Part shown: positions 21,008 to 27,122 of the stretch, piece by piece
Layout of the letters: the number at the start of each line of letters is the position of its first letter
Numbering within the stretch: the first letter of the stretch is position 1
From: a virus
Strand: one strand, 5' to 3'
Length of the DNA: 27,122 nucleotides
IMG/VR virus record: IMGVR_UViG_3300044960_000210
Location: 1-27,122 of that record
Program-made: the position numbers and the translations under genes
The notes under the pieces: model-generated
Told to the model about the DNA's origin: nothing
The model's database searches: none
The model's input: the letters and a program-made list of their open reading frames with translations, nothing else

Positions 21008-22787
21008 TAAGAACACTTTCCTGCAGTTATTCGCAACCTTCAACGGTATCTTCAAGGATAACACCTCAAGAGAGATAACCGAAGAGAAGATGCGGCAATT
21101 TGCGCAAGCCGTTGGCGATTCGCTGATGTTTTTGAAAGAACATGCGCACGAGAGTTTTTTGCTTGAGGCTACCGGCACCAATACATACACTACTACTACA
21201 AGCGTTAATACCAATAGCCCGAACCCTATCTTTATTGTTTACTTTCAGAATGCAAATACAGGGCCTTCTACTTTGATTGTACAAGGCTTCGGGCAGTATC
21301 CAATTAAGGTGGGTAATATTGACTTGACAAACGGCCAGATAAAAGCTAATTCAGTTGCCATTCTGGTATTTAAGAATAACACCTATCAGCTTATCAGCGG
21401 TGGAAGTGGTGGAGGAGGTGGCGGTGGTGGGGCCGTAAATTCAGTATTCGGTCGAACCGGTGATGTATCTGCACAAGAAGGAGACTATACATTTAATCAG
21501 CTTGCCGATGTGCAGATAACTTCACCGCAAGCAGGTGAAATAATACGATATGATGGTTCTCAATTCAGGAACTTACCATTTCCGCAGGCAACTGAAACAG
21601 CTATCGGAGGCGGTCAATTAGCAACCCAAACCATCAGTGAAACCGCTGGCAATGCAACCTCTGCATCAGGTGCTGACCATACAAGAATAGCCACACCTCG
21701 TGCGCTGTGGTGGTTTTATGAAGCAAGAAGATTGCTTGGTTTGTTCTACAATTGGCTATTTGACTTTGTAACAGAATCCGGCACATCGCATACCTTTGCT
21801 CTATCCGATGCAGGTAAAAGTATTCAATACACAAGCAACTCAAATGTTACTGTAACCATTCCCAACGATAGCACCATTAACTTTCCAATTGGTACACGCA
21901 TCAGGCACCGCAGAAGGGGCAGTGGATTGGTAACGCTTACACCCGCAACAGGTGTAACCCTGCATTCAACTGATAATAACCTGACAATCAGGAAGTTAAA
22001 CGATTATATTGACATGGTAAAAATTGCTGCCAACACCTGGCAGATAGACCACGGTGCAAGCAGTAGTTGGGAATTTTTCAAGACACAGCCCGCAACTATT
22101 ACAGCAGCTTGGGAAATCATCGGCACTGATGATAGCAATCTTACCTACTGTTTTGTTCTCAAAAACCTTAGTAACAATGTAATCGCAAGATTCAGAAACG
22201 ACCAAGTGTTTGAGGTTGGCGGTAATAGCCACTACATTAAAGTTCCTTCTGGTATAGCTTCAGGAAATGCGAAGTTGGAATTTTTAGATAACCTAAGCCT
22301 TGCTTATATTTTTGGCACAACTGGTAATAATTTTCTTGAATTTCAATCTACTAACAACAACTATAGAGTAAGAGCAAGGGTGGCAAGAGAGCTTGCAATG
22401 GCAAATGCTACATTGCTTGAGATAAACTTTGAAACGCAGGTAACTGCAACCGTAAATGGTCAAACTGTGATTGGTAGCTTTGCGATTCAAGATAACACTG
22501 TCGCAAATGTAGAGATAAGCTGGACAGCAGCCGAGGCTTCTGCCGGAAATGCAGGTGGTGGCAACATATCCCACACAATAAGACGTAGGTCTGGTACAGT
22601 ATCAGAAGTTGGTATGCAATCAATAACTGTTGCAAGGAGAACAGCTGGAACATTTGTTATGGATATTATTGGTAACGACACCAACAAGACGATAGATTTT
22701 AGATTTACAAACAATACTGTATCGCCAGCATATGCGTTTAAAGTTAACGTACACGCAAAGATTTTCTATACACCATATCCAACTTAA
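20997..22787 (+). CDS. tail fibre / receptor-binding protein with glycine hinge
   Basis: 596 residues in modules. Residues 1-50 are helical (FNGIFKDNTSREITEEKMRQ), a likely attachment domain. Residues 60-133 form a small beta domain. Residues 135-145 are nearly all glycine, encoded by GGN repeats at 21400-21432. Then comes AVNSVFGRTGDVSAQEGDYT (146-165), a motif common after hinges in phage fibres, followed by TETAIGGGQLATQTISE and RIATPRALWWFYEARRL, and a domain with SYTSN-type strands ending in LTPATGVTLHST like other fibre beta-helices. The C-terminal third (about 360-596) is more AT-rich and has a beta-sandwich look. It probably binds the host surface; host range should map to the distal half. 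Confidence 0.75.
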   Translation: MTLDKNTFLQLFATFNGIFKDNTSREITEEKMRQFAQAVGDSLMFLKEHAHESFLLEATGTNTYTTTTSVNTNSPNPIFIVYFQNANTGPSTLIVQGFGQYPIKVGNIDLTNGQIKANSVAILVFKNNTYQLISGGSGGGGGGGGAVNSVFGRTGDVSAQEGDYTFNQLADVQITSPQAGEIIRYDGSQFRNLPFPQATETAIGGGQLATQTISETAGNATSASGADHTRIATPRALWWFYEARRLLGLFYNWLFDFVTESGTSHTFALSDAGKSIQYTSNSNVTVTIPNDSTINFPIGTRIRHRRRGSGLVTLTPATGVTLHSTDNNLTIRKLNDYIDMVKIAANTWQIDHGASSSWEFFKTQPATITAAWEIIGTDDSNLTYCFVLKNLSNNVIARFRNDQVFEVGGNSHYIKVPSGIASGNAKLEFLDNLSLAYIFGTTGNNFLEFQSTNNNYRVRARVARELAMANATLLEINFETQVTATVNGQTVIGSFAIQDNTVANVEISWTAAEASAGNAGGGNISHTIRRRSGTVSEVGMQSITVARRTAGTFVMDIIGNDTNKTIDFRFTNNTVSPAYAFKVNVHAKIFYTPYPT

Positions 22788-22789
22788 TT

Positions 22790-23575
22790 ATGACGCAAGT
22801 TAAGGCCGCACATATGAAAGGTGTTAGAATAGAAGGCAAAGAAACGTTTGCCTCTATTCCTGGCTTTATTATGTGGTGCGAAACAGACTTTGGCATTACA
22901 TTATCTGGTAGTGATATTGTAAGCATTGACGATAGGTCTGGTACTGGAAATTCAATAATAGGTGCCTCTGCACCACGTAGGGCACAGCTTGTATCAATAG
23001 GCGGCGGGTTTAATGCTATGCAAAATAGTGGAAACACCAAATGGAGTAATTTACTAAATGCAGCTTCAAAAGGCTGGAACCCTATATTAAGACAGCAGCC
23101 ATCTGGAATATTTACTTTATTCAGCAGAAACGCTAATGGTACTGGATACATTCTAAAACATCTTGGTAATGAAGCAAATAAGATGTGGTTATTGGTTAAC
23201 ACAAGCGGTGCAGTAAGACATATTTTTAGAAATTCTTCCAACACTGAAACTGCTTGGGGAAGCGCTAATGGTATAGTTTCATTGAATAATACTATTCATG
23301 CTATTGATTTAGTATCTTACGGTAGCGGAAACAATCCTCGTCTTGAATTATTTGCAAATACATCAAGTGTAGCGACATTGGCAACATCAAATGTAACTGG
23401 TTCAGAAACAGCAGGTGTAGATTTTCGTATATTAGAAACTGATAACGCATCTGCTGTTAGTCAGCTTGTTATGGTGTTAGTCTATGACTGGACTGGCTAT
23501 TCGGTTTCGCAGATAAATAATTTCAGGCAGCGTGTAAACAACTTAAGAGAAGAAAAATATGGTTCCATCTTTTAA
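22790..23575 (+). CDS. lectin-like (LamG/concanavalin-type) receptor-binding protein
   Basis: 261 residues. The pattern PGFIMWCETDFGITLSGSDI, VSIDDRSGTGNSIIGASAPR, WNPILRQQPSGIFTLFSRN and the C-terminal VLVYDWTGYSVSQINNFRQR ending EEKYGSIF matches jelly-roll lectin-like domains attached to phage tails: W.D.SG.GN at the beginning and a terminal helix before KYG. It would bind glycans. It follows the fibre by two bases and has the same AT-rich text as the fibre's distal third, suggesting that the two exchange as one block. Start as MTQVKAAHMKG at 22790. Confidence 0.65.
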   Translation: MTQVKAAHMKGVRIEGKETFASIPGFIMWCETDFGITLSGSDIVSIDDRSGTGNSIIGASAPRRAQLVSIGGGFNAMQNSGNTKWSNLLNAASKGWNPILRQQPSGIFTLFSRNANGTGYILKHLGNEANKMWLLVNTSGAVRHIFRNSSNTETAWGSANGIVSLNNTIHAIDLVSYGSGNNPRLELFANTSSVATLATSNVTGSETAGVDFRILETDNASAVSQLVMVLVYDWTGYSVSQINNFRQRVNNLREEKYGSIF

Positions 23576-23586
23576 ACAATAAAGCT

Positions 23587-23856
23587 ATGATACTATTTGA
23601 AAAAGGCATCGAAGTAGATGACACGCTTGTTGAGAGCGTTGGCGGTAAGGAAGCATTTGAGTTTACCGTTCTTTCTTACATTAAAGCCTTGCTAAAAGGT
23701 TCTTATGTAAGGCAGGAAGAAAAGAAAGCTAGGGAGCAAGCTGATATATTGCTTGCTGAAAAGGTAAAAAAATATCAGGAAGCGATTGATATTCTACCCG
23801 CACCTGAAGAGCCGAACGAAAATCCAAAATATGAAGATAAACTCAAACTCAAATGA
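23587..23856 (+). CDS. small acidic hypothetical protein (89 aa)
   Basis: Begins MILFEKGIEVDDTLVESVGG and is helical, with a K/E-rich stretch (RQEEKKAREQADILLAEKVKK in parts) and a proline/acidic end PAPEEPNENPKYEDKLKLK. No membrane segment. It closes the tail gene cluster and overlaps the next gene by ATGA. A fibre chaperone or assembly protein is conceivable by position, but unsupported. Confidence 0.55.
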   Translation: MILFEKGIEVDDTLVESVGGKEAFEFTVLSYIKALLKGSYVRQEEKKAREQADILLAEKVKKYQEAIDILPAPEEPNENPKYEDKLKLK

Positions 23857-24140
23857 GCATCGAAAAAATACACGGTAAATTCCTGGCAGTGATTGACATT
23901 ATCCTGTCAGTGATTTCTTTTTTAAACATCTTCGACATGGTGGTAAGAATACTTGCTGCCATCGGTGTGGTGATTTCAACTTATTATCTTATCAGAAAAT
24001 ACATCAACGAATCACGAGTGCTGAAGGAAAAGAAAAGAGTTCTTGAGCTTGAACGCATGAAAAAAGAGCAGGAACTGGCACAGATAATTGAAAGAAACAT
24101 CAAAAAAAAGAAAGAGAATGAAGACGATTACATTGATTAG
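23853..24140 (+). CDS. membrane-anchored coiled-coil protein, lysis-region (95 aa)
   Basis: Residues about 10-45 are hydrophobic (FLAVIDIILSVISFLNIF, then MVVRILAAIGVVISTYYLI), probably two closely spaced membrane helices; residues 50-90 are a very charged coiled coil rich in K and E, ending ENEDDYID. This is a holin-like or antiholin-like layout. It overlaps the next gene start by 23 bases. I regard it as the first gene of the lysis cassette, inferred from topology. Confidence 0.5.
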   Translation: MSIEKIHGKFLAVIDIILSVISFLNIFDMVVRILAAIGVVISTYYLIRKYINESRVLKEKKRVLELERMKKEQELAQIIERNIKKKKENEDDYID

Positions 24141-24540
24141 AAAATATTTCAAAGATTACACCATCGGGTCGTTAATTGATGGCGATAAAACCATTGCGCT
24201 GACACTGGAACTGCCGTGGAAAGACAATAAACGAGCCATAAGTTGCATTCCGGAAGGCAGTTACAAGGTGACAAAAGAAGCGCCGATACCGCAATTTGAT
24301 GGGGACAAAAGAAAGCCCAGAGATTACTGGCACTTTAGAGTGCATGATGTACCGGAGCGCAGTGGCATTTTGATTCATCGTATTACGTATGTAAAAGATT
24401 TAAAAGGCTGCATCGGTGTTGCTTCTCGGTTTCACGATATTGACAAAGATGGTATTCCTGATGCTATTCAAAGTGGTAAAAAATTGCAGTGGATGGTGGA
24501 TAACCTACCTGATGAGTTCACGCTTGTGATAAAATCATGA
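24118..24540 (+). CDS. DUF5675-like protein, possible lysis enzyme
   Basis: 140 residues from the ATG at 24118 (MKTITLIRKYFKDYTIG); a longer start at 24088 is inside the upstream gene. The sequence follows DUF5675: T-IG-SLIDG, LTLELPWKDNKRAISCIPEG, YWHFRVHDVPERSGILIH and DLKGCIGVASRF. The ordered IH...D..GCI block resembles the His/Cys active-site region of L,D-transpeptidase-fold proteins, but an S/H-GC-R motif is not fully present, so catalysis is uncertain. No other endolysin (amidase, muramidase, peptidase) is seen in the window, and membrane genes flank it, so a role in cell-wall degradation is a reasonable inference. Confidence 0.7.
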   Translation: MKTITLIRKYFKDYTIGSLIDGDKTIALTLELPWKDNKRAISCIPEGSYKVTKEAPIPQFDGDKRKPRDYWHFRVHDVPERSGILIHRITYVKDLKGCIGVASRFHDIDKDGIPDAIQSGKKLQWMVDNLPDEFTLVIKS

Positions 24541-24860
24541 AAGAGCTTCTGCTTTTTTTGGTTGAAAAACGCTGGGATTTGCTGCTGATAGGGTTAAGCC
24601 TCATCTACCGTCGTGAAATATTTCAAGCATTGAAAGGCGGCAACGGCGTACTGCAAATTGATGAGCTTGCAAAAGGATTGATAATGTTAGTTTTTTACCT
24701 ATCATTCGAGGCTGAAGTGAACCGCAAGACCGAAGTAAATGTTTTTCCGGAAGAGTACTGGTTTGCTTTGCTATTCAGCGTAGCAGCGATTGCAGGAATT
24801 AAATATCTAAAAAAATATGAGCACAAGAGCACTAAGAAAGATACTGCTGATGCTGGTTAG
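24537..24860 (+). CDS. holin-like membrane protein (107 aa)
   Basis: Begins in an ATGA overlap: MKELLLFLVEKRWDLLLIGL. Hydrophobic segments at about 4-24, 45-60 (IMLVFYLSFEAE) and 73-92 (EYWFALLFSVAAIAGIKYL), separated by FQALKGGNGVLQIDELAKG and a short acidic loop. The tail is basic (KKYEHKSTKKD). I recall a similar ALKGGNGVLQ-DELAK family beside lysis genes in Bacteroidota phages. It would make the membrane lesion that lets the enzyme out. Confidence 0.6.
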   Translation: MKELLLFLVEKRWDLLLIGLSLIYRREIFQALKGGNGVLQIDELAKGLIMLVFYLSFEAEVNRKTEVNVFPEEYWFALLFSVAAIAGIKYLKKYEHKSTKKDTADAG

Positions 24861-25119
24861 CTTCTGCCTCGGCTACTATGTTAAAGAGCAGAAGAAGCCC
24901 GTTGAGTATGTAGTTGTGAAGTACGATTTAAAAAAAATTGATTCACTGCGCAACGAATTAGGGAACTTGCAACAGCTGTATGCTTACCGAGTGCATGAGA
25001 TTGAGCAAATAAAGGAAGAACTCAGAAAGACACGACAGCGGTACAATCGCCTTACCAAATCTATTATCCGTAACACTGATATTGATAGTGTTTTAAATTC
25101 AATCGTATGCGACCGATAG
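24817..25119 (+). CDS. inner-membrane spanin-like protein (100 aa)
   Basis: A short basic N-terminus (MSTRALRK) is followed by one membrane helix (ILLMLVSFCLGYYV) and then a periplasmic coiled coil from about residue 35 (YDLKKIDSLRNELGNLQQLY, HEIEQIKEELRKTRQRYNRL). This is the Rz topology: N-terminal anchor, helical periplasmic arm. It overlaps the holin-like gene by 44 bases and the next ORF by 13 bases. Spanins fuse inner and outer membranes at the last step of lysis; function is inferred from topology and position. Confidence 0.55.
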   Translation: MSTRALRKILLMLVSFCLGYYVKEQKKPVEYVVVKYDLKKIDSLRNELGNLQQLYAYRVHEIEQIKEELRKTRQRYNRLTKSIIRNTDIDSVLNSIVCDR

Positions 25120-25460
25120 TTATTGCTTTATTTTTTCTACCTCTATCTGCTTCCGGGCAAAGCCTATTTGTTGAAAAGTGCAAGATAGAGAAGATGGTTA
25201 CAATTATTCACAGCTGCGACAGCGTTGTGAATGTTCAGGACAGAATAATAGAGTTACAGCAAGGCAATATTGATAACCTGAAGCAGCAGGTGCAAATTGG
25301 CGAGCGAATAATAGAAGAACAAAAAAAAGGTATTGAGAGCCTTAGCGGTGCACTTGCTTTATCAAATGAAAAAATTGAAAATAAAGATAAAGAAATTAAG
25401 CAGTTAAAATTGCAAAGGGTAATATTATTCGCTGCGTTGATATTGGCTGCTATTTTTTAA
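25107..25460 (+). CDS. exported coiled-coil protein with C-terminal membrane helix (117 aa)
   Basis: Residues 1-18 form a signal peptide (MRPIVIALFFLPLSASGQS) with a probable cleavage after SASG. Then comes a long coiled coil (ELQQGNIDNLKQQVQIGERI; LSGALALSNEKIENKDKEIK) and a C-terminal membrane helix VILFAALILAAIF with no cytoplasmic tail. Signal, periplasmic coil and C-terminal anchor is the layout of a unimolecular spanin, but the lipobox cysteine is missing. Together with the preceding gene it could be a two-component spanin-like pair. It ends convergently with the next gene, sharing four bases. Confidence 0.55.
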   Translation: MRPIVIALFFLPLSASGQSLFVEKCKIEKMVTIIHSCDSVVNVQDRIIELQQGNIDNLKQQVQIGERIIEEQKKGIESLSGALALSNEKIENKDKEIKQLKLQRVILFAALILAAIF

Positions 25461-26329
25461 CCACACTCGGAAAAAATTTCGCAGTTTTCACCACCAAGTA
25501 AATCCATTTGAAAAATGTAGTCATCTGCATCATTTTTTATTTTGCCATGCCAATTATCTGCTTCTTTTAATATTTGCTTTGTACTTCTATTATTTCTGAA
25601 AAATACTCTATCTTTTGCGTTAGGGTCTTTTGTAAATTCAGACCCCACTCTTGGATATTTAGTTTCCATTATGTCCATAAATTTAAATGCTTCTGGATTT
25701 TCTTTCGCTATTTGGTAAAGTTTTTTATCTGATTTTTTCCAACATGTTATGCAGTTTCCTTGGTAACTTTTTAGATTTAATCTAAAAGGCATTGTACGCC
25801 AGAAAAAATTGACCATTTGCTTATTAACCGGTATCATATTCCTATTGATTAAAGGATATATAAAACCCAATTCTTTTGCATTTGGGTTAATTCTATCAGC
25901 TTCATCTAATCTAATACCAATAGCTGTATGATATTTTTGGCCGTTGAAATAATCTTTACCGAATGCTTTAATTGGATTTTGTTTAAGTTCTCTTGTACAA
26001 TGTGGGTAAGACTGATTTGGTATACCGTATTTTTTTATGACTGCTTCAAATGGTTCACCGTTTCTTGAAGCGTCTGCAAAATTTGTTAAATAGTATCCTG
26101 AAGATTTTCTTGCTTCTGAATAAACAAGAGCTTCTACCCAATGGACTTTTAAATTCCAATATTCATCGCATTTTTTAACAAATATCAATGTCTCTTCATT
26201 TTCCAGGCCTGTGTTTGCAAAAACAAATACAATATTTTCATAGCCAAATTTTTGGTAGTGTCTTTTAAGCCATTGAGCCATGAATGCAGATGTTTCACCT
26301 CCAGAAAATGAAACTAATAGATTTCTCAT
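25457..26329 (-). CDS. PP-loop ATPase of the PAPS-reductase family
   Basis: 290 residues from the ATG at 26329 (MRNLLVSFSGGETSA). The PP-loop is SFSGGETSA (about residues 7-15), followed by IVFVFANTGLENEETLIFV, as in CysH-type enzymes. Further features are HCTRELKQNPIKAF, YHTAIGIRLDEADRI, a CxxC-containing GNCITCWKKSDKK and the terminal CEIFSECG, which ends where CysH has its ECG-type redox motif. Such genes are frequent in phages; proposed uses include sulfur transfer and nucleic-acid modification, but the substrate is not known. The gene is AT-rich compared with the late operon. It lies in an ATGA-coupled set with the two small genes upstream (minus strand). Confidence 0.85.
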   Translation of the reverse strand: MRNLLVSFSGGETSAFMAQWLKRHYQKFGYENIVFVFANTGLENEETLIFVKKCDEYWNLKVHWVEALVYSEARKSSGYYLTNFADASRNGEPFEAVIKKYGIPNQSYPHCTRELKQNPIKAFGKDYFNGQKYHTAIGIRLDEADRINPNAKELGFIYPLINRNMIPVNKQMVNFFWRTMPFRLNLKSYQGNCITCWKKSDKKLYQIAKENPEAFKFMDIMETKYPRVGSEFTKDPNAKDRVFFRNNRSTKQILKEADNWHGKIKNDADDYIFQMDLLGGENCEIFSECG

Positions 26330-26389
26330 GGTTGCTGAATCTTTGTTTACATTGAGCAAAATCCCACAGTATTTTACTAATTCTTTGTT

Positions 26390-26542
26390 TCATAATTTCA
26401 AATCATCAATAATTGACTGTATTAAGTTCTTAGAAGTATCAACATCTTTATTTAAGAACATGTCATACAAATCTACTACCAGTGCAGCAGGTAACAGTAG
26501 AGATTTGAGTAATGCCGAAAGAAATTTTAATACTATTTTCAT
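26390..26542 (-). CDS. small hypothetical protein (50 aa)
   Basis: A complete ORF starts at 26542 in an ATGA overlap with the stop of the gene at 26539-26814. It has a hydrophobic N-terminal helix (VLKFLSALLKSLLLPAALVV), then DLYDMFLNKDVDTSKNLIQS and IIDDLKL. The overlap supports it as real. A membrane-associated peptide is likely; a 32-residue ORF follows by another ATGA into the PP-loop gene start and may only serve coupling. Confidence 0.5.
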   Translation of the reverse strand: MKIVLKFLSALLKSLLLPAALVVDLYDMFLNKDVDTSKNLIQSIIDDLKL

Positions 26543-26814
26543 GGAAGAAAAATTTTATTTATATCTTCCTTGTCAATACCTTTTTCTTCAAGCTGCGTTG
26601 CAAGCTTGACAAGAAACTTCTTCTGCACTGTAAGCAGTTCCATTGCTGTCTTCTTTATCCTTGCTTCTGTAAGCAACGCAAGGTTGCTCACACTGCAAGG
26701 CTCTGAATTCACTAATTCAGTCTTATATCCATAAGGCGCTAATATATCCTCGCAGACCTTATGAATTTTTTTTGACCATGCCTTGATGGTTTCGTCCGTA
26801 ATTTTGTCCTGCAT
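26539..26814 (-). CDS. hypothetical helical protein (91 aa)
   Basis: Starts MQDKITDETIKAWSKKIHKV at 26814, four bases after the stop of the upstream gene. It is helical throughout (LLTEARIKKTAMELLTVQKK, then ATQLEEKGIDKEDINKIFLP) with one clear cysteine pair (KVCED, EPCSVSN). No family recognised. Its neighbours are small proteins and a PP-loop enzyme in one minus-strand unit. Confidence 0.55.
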   Translation of the reverse strand: MQDKITDETIKAWSKKIHKVCEDILAPYGYKTELVNSEPCSVSNLALLTEARIKKTAMELLTVQKKFLVKLATQLEEKGIDKEDINKIFLP

Positions 26815-26817
26815 ATG

Positions 26818-27102
26818 TTATAAATTCCTTTCTTCCGGTTCTACATATTTTATTCCAAGCCATTCAAAAAACTCCTTTTCCGACTGCCATACAGGCGGAA
26901 GTTCTGGATTCTCGGCAATACATTTCCACTTGCTTTTACCATCAGGAGTCTTTATCTCTATACAATCTGCTATCTTACGAAGTCCTTTATCAGTACCGCA
27001 CCAACCTATTTTTATCCACCCCTTTGCAATTACATTGTGCGAAAATTCGGCACAGCCGGTTCGTATGGCAAGTTGTCGGTAGTAATCATTAACATCAGGC
27101 AT
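26818..27102 (-). CDS. hypothetical protein (94 aa or longer, right edge)
   Basis: From ATG 27102 it reads MPDVNDYYRQLAIRTGCAEF, then WIKIGWCGTDKGLRKIADCI, KTPDGKSKWKCIAENPELPP and WQSEKEFFEWLGIKYVEPEE. The frame stays open beyond this ATG to the window edge (six more codons), so the gene may start outside. Three or four cysteines at spaced positions are not in a clear zinc pattern. No family recognised. It begins the visible minus-strand unit that ends at 25457. Confidence 0.5.
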   Translation of the reverse strand: MPDVNDYYRQLAIRTGCAEFSHNVIAKGWIKIGWCGTDKGLRKIADCIEIKTPDGKSKWKCIAENPELPPVWQSEKEFFEWLGIKYVEPEERNL

Positions 27103-27122
27103 GAATAGGTCAAGTTTTATCA

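Noticed and set aside
22744-23244. 166-codon minus-strand ORF
   Set aside because: Antisense to the lectin-like gene, whose forward product has a coherent fold pattern.
4966-25460. Whole-genome reassignment of TAA
   Set aside because: TAA, TGA and TAG all end well-bounded genes here, and no recognised gene contains an internal TAA that must be read as sense.
25460-25500. Bidirectional terminator between the convergent genes ending at 25460 and 25457
   Set aside because: Only a weak AT-rich inverted repeat is present and no GC stem with a T run.
26295-26393. 32-codon minus-strand ORF in ATGA overlap upstream of the PP-loop gene
   Set aside because: Too short to support as a protein and overlaps the PP-loop start by 35 bases; may merely couple translation.
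26280-26706. Plus-strand ORFs (26280-26609, 26512-26706)
   Set aside because: They oppose the minus-strand genes at 26390-26814 and the start of the PP-loop gene, which are linked by ATGA overlaps.
1-27122. CRISPR array, insertion sequence, integrase, attachment site or repressor gene
   Set aside because: No spaced direct repeats, transposase motifs, recombinase motifs or repressor-like gene were seen in the window; whether the phage is temperate cannot be told.

Overview
This window is almost entirely a tailed bacteriophage (or prophage) genome segment. It carries a siphovirus-like morphogenesis module: small and large terminase, HK97-type portal, prohead protease, HK97-fold capsid, connectors, tail tube, tape measure, tail-tip proteins and fibre. 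The likely host is a member of the Bacteroidota. Three things point there: promoters with a TAnnTTTG -7 box, start regions that are A-rich rather than Shine-Dalgarno, and several protein families I associate with phages and mobile elements of that phylum (a DUF6712-like connector, a DUF5675-like protein, and a small acidic MKT...VYNRYCE family). I ran no searches; all family names come from reading the translations.

Layout. Positions 1-1817 (+) hold the end of a replication-type region: the C-terminus of a replication protein, a small ORF that lacks a usable start, a 251-residue conserved phage protein, and two small hypotheticals. Positions 1822-4431 (-) are an accessory operon transcribed from a good promoter at 4486-4517 and ended by a hairpin at 1794-1815. 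It contains three tandem copies of one module, one fused to other domains and one broken. Positions 4520-4721 are an intergenic region with homopolymer tracts. Positions 4722-4951 (+) hold three tRNA or tRNA-like genes: tRNA-Thr(UGU) plus two atypical ones, the first with a putative UUA (ochre-reading) anticodon.

Positions 4966-8377 (+) carry an ASCH-domain protein, a ParB-like/DNA methyltransferase fusion, TerS and TerL. A second promoter of the same architecture (8386-8417) precedes the head and tail operon (8458-23856): membrane protein, portal, a 57-residue ORF, protease, capsid, two connectors, a tail tube with an Ig-like tail, a membrane peptide, a morphogenesis protein, a frame-disrupted pre-tape-measure gene, tape measure, tail-tip proteins, a fibre with a glycine hinge and a lectin-like protein. 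Positions 23853-25460 look like a lysis cassette (membrane proteins, DUF5675-like enzyme candidate, holin-like protein, two overlapping coiled-coil envelope proteins). Positions 25457-27122 (-) are a convergent block with a PP-loop ATPase of the PAPS-reductase type and small proteins.

Most structural genes are packed with ATGA or short overlaps, implying translational coupling in one long late operon. The least ordinary signals are: (i) an ochre-reading tRNA candidate beside a stretch where three coding segments share one frame separated only by TAA codons; (ii) the tandem MKT module family with a conserved leader; (iii) a one-base frame break just after the natural start of the gene before the tape measure; and (iv) an unconventional lysis cassette. 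Three loci would each be repaired by one added A, so assembly error must be excluded before any recoding claim.
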